From contig NC_092100.1 in NCBI RefSeq assembly GCF_045679555.1, positions 31,993,106 through 32,057,105 of the forward strand: a stretch of 64,000 nt of DNA, read 5' to 3'. The position numbers were made by a program, and so were the translations under genes. A model generated the notes under the pieces. It did not search any database and had not been told where the DNA came from. It was given only the letters and a program-made list of their open reading frames with translations. Below, piece after piece: positions 37,801 through 46,352 of the stretch. This stretch comes from Salvelinus alpinus. Its lineage: Eukaryota > Chordata > Actinopteri > Salmoniformes > Salmonidae. Each line of letters starts with the position of its first letter. Position 1 is the stretch's first letter.

Positions 37801-38934
37801 CAACCGGTCAGGATGCTCTTGATGGTGCAGCTGTAGAACTTTTTGAGGATCTGGGAACCCATGCCAAATATATTCAGTCTCCTGATAGCTCATGTTGATT
37901 GAATAGGAAGCCAGGTCTGTCCGATTGTACAGTATTCACAACTTGGAATCATTTCACAAGAAACTATACAGTACCAGTCACAAATGTGGACACACCTACT
38001 CATTCAAGGTTTTGTCTTTATTTTTACTATTTTCTACATTGTAGAATAATAGTGAAGACATCAAAACTATGAAATGACACATATAGTATCGTGTAGTAAC
38101 CAAAAAAGTGTTGAGGTCAGGTGATTGTGGCGGCTAGGTCATCTGATGCAGCACTCCATCACTCTCCTTCTTTGTCAAATAGCCCTTACACAGCCTGGAG
38201 GTGTGTTGGGTCATTGTCCTGTTGAAAAACAAATGATAGTCCCACTAAGCGCAAACCAGATGGGATGGTGTATCGCTGCAGAATGCTGTGGTAGCCATGC
38301 TGGTCAAGTGTGCCTTGAATTCAAAATAAATCACTGACAGTGTCACCAGAAAAGCACCATCTCACCTCCTCCTCTATGCTTCACGGTGGGAATAGCACAT
38401 GTGGAGATCATCCTACTCTGCGTCTCACAAAGACACTGCGGTTGGAACAAAAATCTCAAATTGGACTCATTAGACCAAAGGACAGATTTCCACTGGTCTA
38501 ATGTCCATTACTCGTGTTTCTTGGCCAAAGCAAGTCTCTTCTTCTTATTGCTGTCCTTTAGTGGTGGTTTCTTTGCAGCAATTCAACCATGAAGGCCTGA
38601 TGCACGCAGTCTCCTCTGAACAGTTGATGTTGAAGTGTCTGTTACTTGAACGCTGTGAAGCATTTTTTGGGGCTGTAATTTCTGAGGCTGGTAACTCTAA
38701 TGAACTTATCCTCTGCAGTAACTCTGGGTCTTCCTTTCCTGTGGTGGTCCTCAGCCAGTTTCATCAAAGCGCTTGATGGTTTTTACGACTGCACTGTCAA
38801 AGTTCTTGAAATATTCTACAATGCAGAAAATAATAAAAATAAAGAAAAACCCTTGAATGAGTAGGTGTGTCCAAACTTTTGACTGGTACTCTATATGTAG
38901 CCTTATTCTGTATTTTCACTTGTTTTTCAGGTGA
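34607..38934 (+). CDS. fam174b: FAM174B, small type I membrane protein (three exons)
   Basis: Joined exons 34607-34872, 35774-35905 and 38931-38934 give 133 residues plus stop. Visible parts: signal peptide (residues 1 to about 20, hydrophobic [11 protein letters not shown]), a short luminal or extracellular segment with NST (33) and NGT (46) glycosylation sites, one membrane helix (about 67-88, [20 protein letters not shown]), and a cytoplasmic tail with [20 protein letters not shown] and an acidic stretch ending in DVKYR. The tail and the YLPTLK lead-in match vertebrate FAM174B, as recalled (human about 159 residues; DUF1180 family). The family's role is poorly defined; human data point to Golgi and membrane. 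The luminal part is shorter than in human. All introns are GT-AG. Confidence 0.93.
35270..35490. repeat. Dispersed repeat in FAM174B intron 1
   Basis: Contains CAAAATGGGCTATATTGTAA, GTTAATTTAAGGTTGGGCAT and GGTTAGGTTTAAAATCAGAT, a motif series I recall from other salmonid loci. No coding capacity. Confidence 0.45.
35601..35731. mobile_element. Short MITE in FAM174B intron 1
   Basis: Hairpin-forming element. GCTGCGTTTACAAAGGCAGC followed by CCAATTCTGATC at the left is mirrored by CAGAATTGGGCTGCCTGTGT and AAATGCAGC at the right, giving roughly 30-bp inverted repeats around a short centre. It lies about 40 bp upstream of the exon 2 acceptor. Confidence 0.8.
35774..35905 (+). CDS. fam174b: FAM174B exon 2, cytoplasmic tail
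   Basis: 132 bp after the acceptor TTTTGTCATAG, restoring AGA TCT GGA (R-S-G). It encodes the conserved basic [13 protein letters not shown], the [12 protein letters not shown] core and the acidic [10 protein letters not shown] run. It ends AAG TAC AG at donor GTAGGC. Phase 2 at both ends, so the frame is kept. Confidence 0.95.
36616..36885. mobile_element. MITE-like element in FAM174B intron 2
   Basis: GTTGCACTTTATTTCACGGTA at the left end faces TACTGTAAAATAAAGTGCTT at the right, an imperfect 18-bp inverted repeat. The same AAATAAAGTGC end occurs near 60612. No coding sequence supported. Confidence 0.55.
37188..37886 (-). mobile_element. 5'-truncated RSg-1-like LINE in FAM174B intron 2
   Basis: The 3' tail (CAAATCAAATGTATTTTGTC) starts at 37188. 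The - strand frame 37862-37524 encodes the end of the reverse transcriptase ([40 protein letters not shown]), in opposite orientation to FAM174B. Confidence 0.85.
37894..37968. repeat. Flank repeat shared with 33023-33090
   Basis: Second copy of the 68-bp block, with a 7-bp insertion (GGAATCA) after CACAACTT. It runs into a Tc1 terminus at 37969. Confidence 0.8.
37969..38891 (-). mobile_element. Tc1-like element with degraded transposase, FAM174B intron 2
   Basis: The ends are CAGTACCAGTCACAAATGTG and AACTTTTGACTGGTACTC, with TA on each side. Transposase sequence is on the - strand and broken into fragments (complement of CATGCTGGTCAAGTGTGCCT, TCCATTACTCGTGTTTCTTG). About 0.9 kb remains of an expected 1.3-1.6 kb. 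It ends only 39 bp before the exon 3 splice acceptor. Confidence 0.85.
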
Positions 38935-39690
38935 ATGCCAGCATTTAACAGAGGATGTTGGATTTTGAACTCACAATTTTCTCCAGTGGAAACACAACCC
39001 AAGGATATCTTTCCTAAAGCTGTTTCCTGATGTATTCAGTGTTTGGTAACTTCTGTCAAGTCTAGTCAAGTTACCCATCTCACCCAATATTTGCAGAAGA
39101 GGGTACCTCGGTGGTCTTGTTTTCTAGAATGTATTCTGATTGTGAACAAGCTGTATTTACAATCATTTTGTACACATCATACACTTCTAATGCAGAAGCC
39201 TCATCTTCAGAGGGATACTGCCCCCAGCTAGCTCAGTAAATGCATATCTTCGTTAAGCTAAAACTAAATACATAGAGAACATTTGATGGCTTCTGCGTAA
39301 AGGCAATCCTCTGGCTGTCCTCTAATGCTTATGGTATATTATTCACTGTAATATTAGATGCATTCCTCAGATTATTAGTTTAATATGTATGGTTTGCACA
39401 CTGAAGAATACTTATTTACTAATTTGGTGCAAAGATTATTTTAATTGTCAACTATTTGGCTATTCCAAATATTACACTAAGCACTAAAATATGCATACAC
39501 TGTATATTGTCTGAGGCTTTCTGTCCTCTGTCTCGTGGTTGGTTTGGGTGCATATGTTTTACTGTGTGTGTTTGAGAGTCTCCCATTTTGCTGCTATCTA
39601 ACTGGGGGTTGGTTAAGGTTTTAAGTGCATAAAAGTAAAGTGGAAAACCGGGTCATAGAATAGACTTTGCAGGGTATTTAAAATAAATGT
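38931..39690 (+). CDS. fam174b: FAM174B terminal exon: stop codon and 3' UTR
   Basis: Acceptor TTTTCACTTGTTTTTCAG ends at 38930. The exon gives the last base of the arginine codon and then TGA (38932-38934); the rest is untranslated. A candidate poly(A) signal AATAAA lies near 39683. The end point is a guess: no downstream element was tested, and a Tc1 element starts at 39730. Confidence 0.65.
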
Positions 39691-39729
39691 ATGCTTCTCA
39701 AAAGCTATATATTCGTGTGTGTGTATATA

Positions 39730-41315
39730 CAGTGGGAGAACAAGTATTTGATACACTGCCGATTTTGCAGGTTTTCCTACTTACAAAGCATGTAGAGGTC
39801 TATAATTTTTATCATAGGTACACTTCAACTGTGAGAGACTGAATCTAAAACAAAAATCCAGAAAATCACATTGTATGATTTTTAAGTAATTAATTTGCAT
39901 TTTATTGCATGACATAAGTATTTGATACATCAGAAAAGCAGAACTTAATATTTGGTACAGAAACCTTTGTTTGCAATTACAGAGATCATACGTTTCCTGT
40001 AGTTCTTGACCAGGTTTGCACACACTGCAGCAGGGATTTTGGCCCACTCCATACAGACCTTCTCCAGATCCTTCAGGTTTCGGGGCTGTCGCTGGGCAAT
40101 ACGGACTTTCAGCTCCCTCCAAAGATTTTCTATTGGGTTCAGGTCTGGAGACTGGCTAGGCCACTCCAGGACCTTGAGATGCTTCTTACGGAGCCACTCC
40201 TTAGTTGCCCTGGCTGTGTGTTTCAGGTCGTTGTCATGCTGGAAGACCCAGCCACGACCCATCTTCAATGCTCTTACTGAGGGAAGGAGGTTGTTGGCCA
40301 AGATCTCGCGATACATGGCCCCATCCATCCTCCCCTCAATACGGTGCAGTTGTCCTGTCCCCTTTGCAGAAAAGCATCCCCAAAGAATGATGTTTCCACC
40401 TCCATGCTTCACGGTTGGGATGGTGTTCTTGGGGTTGTTTTTATCCTTCTTCTTCCTCCAAACACGGCGAGTGGAGTTTAGACCAAAAAGCTCTATTTTT
40501 GTCTCATCAGACCACATGACCTTCTCCCATTCCTCATCTGGATCATCCAGATGGTCATTGGCAAACTTCAGACGGGCATGGACATGCGCTGGCTTGAGCA
40601 GGGGGACCTTGCGTGCGCTGCAGGATTTTAATCCATGACGGCGTAGTGTGTTACTAATGGTTTTCTTTGAGACTGTGGTCCCAGCTCTCTTCAGGTCATT
40701 GACCAGGTCCTGTCGTGTAGTTCTGGGCTGATCCCTCACCTTCCTCATGATCATTGATGCCCCACGAGGTGAGATCTTGCATGGAGCCCCAGACCGAGGG
40801 TGATTGACCGTCATCTTGAACTTCTTCCATTTTCTAATAATTGCGCCAACAGTTGTTGCCTTCTCACCAAGCTGCTTGCCTATTGTCCTGTAGCCCATCC
40901 CAGCCTTGTGCAGGTCTACAATTTAACCCTGATGTCCTTACACAGCTCTCTGGTCTTGGCCATTGTGGAGAGGTTGGAGTCTGTTTGATTGAGTGTGTGG
41001 ACAGGTGTCTTTTATACAGGTAACAAGTTCAAACAGGTGCAGTTAATACAGGTAATGAGTGGAGAACAGGAGGACTTCTTAAAGAAAAACTAACAGGTCT
41101 GTGAAAGCCGGAATTCTTACTGGTTGGTAGGTGATCAAATACTTATGTCATGCAATAAAATGCAAATTAATTACTTAAAAATCATACAATAGATTTTAGA
41201 TTCCGTCTCTCACAGTTGAAGGGTACCTATGATAAAAATTGCAGAGCTCTACATGCTTTGTAAGTAGGAAACACTGCCAATTTTGCAGGTTATCAAATAC
41301 TTGTTCTCCCCACTG
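39730..41315 (-). mobile_element. Tc1-like DNA transposon (1586 bp), nearly intact
   Basis: The terminal repeats CAGTGGGAGAACAAGTATTT and its complement (AAATACTTGTTCTCCCCACTG) are flanked by TA (39728-39729, 41316-41317). A second pair of repeats (AAATTAATTACTTAAAAATC) lies near each end, as in the binding-site layout of Tc1 elements. The transposase on the - strand is open over most of its length. It lies between the two convergent host genes. Confidence 0.93.
39945..40963 (-). pseudogene. Tc1-family transposase, one N-terminal frameshift
   Basis: Start ATG at 40963-40961 ([14 protein letters not shown]), then a one-base deletion (AAATTGTAG where related copies have AAAATTGTAG) creates a stop near 40922. 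From 40898 the frame is open for 317 codons: [20 protein letters not shown] (first helix-turn-helix), [11 protein letters not shown] (second), [12 protein letters not shown] (first catalytic D), HDNDLKH (second D), [14 protein letters not shown] (catalytic E, 34-residue spacing type), to the C-terminus NKGFCTKY. The internal methionine at 40898 would give a protein lacking part of the DNA-binding domain. Judged inactive, but only just. Confidence 0.92.
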
Positions 41316-41352
41316 TATGTATGTATGTGTGTATACACACACACATACAGTA
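41316..41352. repeat. TATG/CA dinucleotide microsatellite
   Basis: TATGTATGTATGTGTGTATA followed by CACACACACATACA, beside the Tc1 right end. The left flank of the same element (39715-39729) is also GTGTGTGTATAT, so the element probably landed in a simple repeat. Confidence 0.85.
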
Positions 41353-44300
41353 GCTCATCTGTTTTTATCAATACGACCTTGCAAGACATGTTTCAGCCCC
41401 CAAGGAATGGATAAAGGGTAATTTTGCATTTACAGTGCTTTTTAATTGGACCATACCTCAGTAAATGTACACTACCCCAAACCTAAAACCCATTGTTGAA
41501 CACAAGTTACCCATTAACTCAGGTGACCTTGTCTGGTTAACCAGTTTTGTTATCTGAGAGAACCCTAGACTATCAACTACAGTAAATGTAGAGGTTTTCA
41601 GGCAACTCAAATGAATTCCATTTGAGCTGCCTGATAAGTCATACACCTGTATGCAAATAATAAACTTTCCTCCCTTTTTTCACAAGGGAATGTGTACTAA
41701 CCCATAGTGGATAGCTGAAGCATTTTGCATACAATCATTACAAGTTAATTTTCTATTATGAATAAAAAGCACATGTTATATTTTCAGAATACAATCTATT
41801 GATTCTATTCACTGTTATTATATGGTCAAAAGTAACACCATTAAGGAACTTACCACTTTCTGTTCATTCTTCCTATGCCACATTGACAGACGGCGCATTA
41901 TGATTTAAAGCTGTTTACTTATTTTACATCTAGATTGATATATTTTAGCCTGCAGTTAAAATACATTACTGTTGAAGATTGACAGTAAGATTCAAGTTTC
42001 CCATTGTATGCTAATATAGAAAACTGTAGTCTATTTCATATTTCAGTCATCAGAGTATTTTTATTTAGATATTTTGTGTGTGATTAAGTTAGCTTCAGTT
42101 TTCAGTAATGCACAATTGGCGTCTTGTTCCTTTGATCATATTCTTGATGTATTTGTTTTAGATATTTTGTTGCTAGAACATTTCCACCTTCATCGTCCCT
42201 CTCCTCAGCAATTTATCTCTTCTACAATATCCTTTCCAAAAGGATAATAGTGTGAATGTTTCTGATCTTCAGTGCAGTGTTTGAATGTACAAGTAATTTA
42301 TTTTTGGGCTTATGTCTTGTAACAATGTTCATTAGAACTTTTATTTGAAATTAATAATCTGGTTTATGCAGCTTTTCCTCTTGTAAATGAAATGAAATCT
42401 GCCATGCTATATGTAGACCTTCACTAATTACCCTCATCCCAACTCTAAGCCAAAAAAGCTTAAGTAAGAAAACCAATGTTTAACGCTTCTTTTATAAAAT
42501 ATTGAAAGCATGTCTACGCTTGGTTTTTCTGGCACAGAAAATGTAGTTGTTATCAACCCACTGGCTGGCTCCATGGATTTCCATTTATATAAAACATTAA
42601 CCAAATTTAATGACTGTCCCCTACCATCAACTATCTCCTGTCTTGGTCTGTCTGCTGAAACATGTCATTAATTTTATTGAATAATTGTACTGAAATGTGA
42701 CAAATGTGTACTTGGTCTGTACAAATCTTTGCTAAGCCTTTGGCTTATGGAGTTCCATATGAAGTCAGGGTTGTATATCAACAATACCCTCCCTCTCTTG
42801 GGACTCTCCCTCTCTTGGAGGTCACCATTACCCTCCCTCTCTTGGAGTCACCATGTTATACACATTTCCATTAACTTTTCCTCCTTTCTGTAACATTTAA
42901 ACCATTCCTGTGATACTATAGATTAACTTTATTAGAAAGAACCCTTCCTGACGAAATGAGCCTATTTCAACAGCTTTACAAAGGGAATTTTAGTATGGTG
43001 TCCTTCCAAAACAAAAAGCACTTTCAGATCCAACACAATAATGTGCATCAAAGAAATTTGAACAAAAAAGTTGACTGTGTTTCAGAGGACATATATAGAC
43101 TTCAGAAGGGAAAACCTCAAAATAGAATATAAAAGAAAGATCATAATGATCACATTTTGACAGAAGGATATGTGAACAGCTCTTCAGTATGTCCAACAAG
43201 TTGTGATCCCAAGGCCGTTTCAGGGGTAATTCATTTAGTTGTATTGGTCACAGACCGTTTCTACTTTTGCAAAATACAGCAGTTATTTTAGGAATAAATG
43301 CGTCTATTACTCTGGATGGCCCTCTGACATCTATAGTAAGACTATATCTATGTTTAACTTAATTGTCAGTGTAATAAGAGCAACATGTAATTCTACAGAA
43401 GGATCATATCAAAACAACACTTTTTTGGCAGACAGATGACGTGTGTGAGAGGCTGAGAGGCTGCGACTGGAGTAGGCCATACTACGAATATTTTAAATAC
43501 TTCTACTAACTTCTATTAACAGAGGCATGTTCCCACTGTGGAAGTAAACATTTTCTACAGTGCTGAACATCTTGCCAAACCTTTGAAACGACTTTTAGAA
43601 TTAAATATAACTTTCTTTAACACAGCTCCCTTGAGCTAGAGGTGCATATAAACAGACTGCAAAATATTTACACACATTCCATCTCAAGCCCCAGTTTTGT
43701 TAAGAAACAATGTTCACATTATTTGTTGATAAGTTGTCTGACAATTATGATGTCCAGTTGACAACATAAAACATTTTCACAGGAACAGCTTCCTACTTAT
43801 TGATGAGTGGGGCATTTAGTAAAACAACCACAACCTTCTGAATAACAGCAAAGCATTAGCCAATGTCAACCCAAGGTCTTAAACACACCTATATTTGGAA
43901 ATGGTCTTAAGAGGCACATTCCAAAAAAGTCATTGTCAAAACCTCAGGGAAAAATGTTGAAGATGTTGGCTGTTCCTGTGTAAACAGCTGGGTGTGTTCC
44001 CTGTTGGACTGTATTATCTCAAACTTTTTCCATACCAGTTGAGTGCCTCTTTTCAACATTACTACGTTACACTGCCTTTGACTGAGCACCCTAGGTAAAC
44101 TAATAATAGCCAATGTCTGCCCTGGATGACGAGTCCTGTGGCTTGAAGAGGGTCCTCTCACAAAGCAACTGGTAGTTGTCTACAACACTTGCTGTGGCCT
44201 CTGTAGATTATCTGTAGGATCAATTTAATAAGCTGTGAAGGTGCTGAAACTATCTTGTTTTTGTTTTGATTACAAATGTTCTGTATTTTCAGCCATTCAT

Positions 44301-45526
44301 GCTTTATCCAGGGATTTCTGTGTGCAGTTACCTCTTATCTCCAAATCGAATTAAATTAAAACATTCATAAGTGAACACACTATATTCAAAGACTCATTAT
44401 ACACCAAACTCCAAACAGAACAGAAGGAAAGAAATGCAATTCTGTCAGTCCTTGTAACACAAACACAGTTTCCCTGATGAGGAAGTTAAGGCAAGATAAG
44501 AAACTAGGCCTACACCTACTACTTCAATGATCAAATTCCCAATTTAAAGTGAGAGCTCACAAACCATCACAAATATGAAAATTAGCATGTAGTTGAACCC
44601 ATGTTCACTAATTAAAGGTACTACATGTAACAACTCAACAATGAACTGTCTCTTGTCAAATTGACTGGGGCCAGCAAATCTCTTGTCAAATTCACTGGTC
44701 TGTTGTTGAATTGACAACAAGAGATTTGCTGGCCCCAGTCAATTTGACAACAAGAGACTGTCCGTCTTTTGCTAATCAATAAGAAGCCTGCACCATTAGA
44801 ATGGTGTGAGCCCAACAAAACATTTTGGGGAAATATTGTTAAAGACTATCATTTCACTATTACTGTAGATATATTAAGGATTTTTTAAATGTATTACAAT
44901 GCAATAATATTACATATAGCTCCCCTATGAAGAAGTGATTCCATTTTGTGGTTCAACCAGTGCCCTGCAAACTGGTGTTCCTGCCTTCAATCTGTCTAAT
45001 ATGATATGATATAACATGATGTCTCCAACAGTAGTGATGAAGTAGATTTATCGTATAATTCAAAGGAATAATGACACAAATGTCAGGATGAATTATTGAT
45101 AACTTAGTAGTTCAATTCACATTCACAATGCCCTTGGAGGAAGTATTTATAAACTTTGTAATTACATTCATTTTAGATGACACATATGCCATGTAAATGC
45201 AATAACATTTTCAGTCTTCTCATTGACAAAGAAGCAATTTGCCTACCAACACCAATTAGTTTGATTTAACAATGAACAAAGCAACAAGTTTCTGTTTTAG
45301 ATCATTTTCACAGGTTACTGTAAACATGTTTTCAAAATTATTCACTGCTCATGTCTCTTGTAGGGCAACAATATGAGCCCAAATTAGACATGCAGTATCC
45401 TACATACTGTCATTGAACTCAATTCATAGCTTCATAAAAGTGTCCTGTAACAGTTTCATAAAATGAAACTATTTCCTTTGAGAGGTCTTTTCCCAAAAGT
45501 GTATAGGTCATTTTGATGGTGATATA
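41353..45526. other. Intergenic DNA between FAM174B and ST8SIA2
   Basis: About 4.2 kb, AT-rich, mostly free of recognised transposons and of coding exons. It probably includes untranslated ends of the two convergent genes. A short tandem (CCCTCCCTCTCTTGG) sits at 42788-42845. Complements of AATAAA occur (for example TTTATT near 42671), but no poly(A) site for ST8SIA2 can be chosen from sequence alone. Confidence 0.5.
44648..44758. repeat. Long hairpin, 42-48 nt arms
   Basis: The left arm 44648-44689 (GTCTCTTGTCAAATTGACTG, then GGGCCAGCAAATCTCTTGTCAA) is the reverse complement of the right arm 44711-44758, except for an extra AAC in two places on the right. The loop is about 21 nt. Each arm itself contains a repeated CTCTTGTCAAATT unit. 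No terminal repeat of a known element was recognised. Confidence 0.88.
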
Positions 45527-46042
45527 CACTGAGTATACAAAACATTAAGAACACCTGCTCTTTCCATGACAGACTGACCAGGTGAATCCAGGTGAAAGCT
45601 ATGATCCCTTATTGATGTCACTTGGTAAATCCACTTCAATAAGTATAGATGAAGGGGAGGACACAGGTTAAAGAAGGATTTATAAGCCTTGAGACAATTG
45701 AGCCACGGATTGTGTATGTGTGCCAGTCAGAGAGGGCCTTTGAGCGGGGTCTGGTAGTAGGTGCCAGGTGCACCGGTTTATGTCAAGAACTGCAACCCTG
45801 CTGGGTTTTCCACACTCAACAGTTTCCCTTGTGTATCAAGAATGGTCCACCACCCAAAGAACATCCAGCCAACTTTGTAGGAAACATTGGAGTCAACATG
45901 GGCCAGCATCCCTGTGGAATGCTTTTGACACCTTGTAGAGTCCATGCCCGGACGAATTTAGGCAGTTCTGAGGGCAGAAGTGTGTGTGTGGGGGGACAAC
46001 TCAATATTAGGAAGGTGTTCCAAATGTTTGGTATACTCAGTG
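45527..46042 (+). mobile_element. Tc1-like relic next to the ST8SIA2 stop codon
   Basis: CACTGAGTATACAAAACATTA at the left and TTTGGTATACTCAGTG at the right, flanked by TA (45525-45526, 46043-46044). It keeps part of a transposase N-terminal region on the + strand (ERAFERGLVVGARCTGLCQE, with the helix-turn-helix area) but has lost the catalytic domain. Same family as 17038-17573. Confidence 0.88.
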
Positions 46043-46066
46043 TACATTCCATGCTGCTTTTTTAGA

Positions 46067-46352
46067 TTACATTCCTGCATCACAAGAGCCAGTGTTGAGT
46101 CGCAGCGCCCCCTGTCTGTGGAGTGAACTCAGTGTCCTGAACTCCAATGGCATAGTGTGTGGACTGGCATGGGATGTGTACTCGTAGGTCAGAGTGTCAT
46201 AGTAATGGTACTTGACTGGTTTCCCCTGTGAATCCCGAGGGAAAGGCCAGAAGCCGTACAGATGGATCTCCTCACAGAAGCGAGTGGCCATGGTGTACAT
46301 CAACAGACCAGTAGTGGGTCTCTTGATCTGGACATTGTTAGTCAGCCAATAC
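46067..46352 (-). CDS. st8sia2: ST8SIA2 exon 6, coding end
   Basis: 286 bp from acceptor TTCCTCGTCAG to the stop TAA at 46069-46067. It encodes [19 protein letters not shown] (end of the polysialyltransferase domain and sialylmotif S), GFWPF, KYHYYD, the HTMPLEF motif and the C-terminus GSCDAGM. Confidence 0.96.

Noticed and set aside
40006-40638. 210-codon plus-strand frame
   Set aside because: Antisense image of the Tc1 transposase gene on the - strand.
42160-42340. Possible additional FAM174B or ST8SIA2 exon
   Set aside because: No open frame with matching splice sites or protein similarity; probably untranslated or intergenic sequence.
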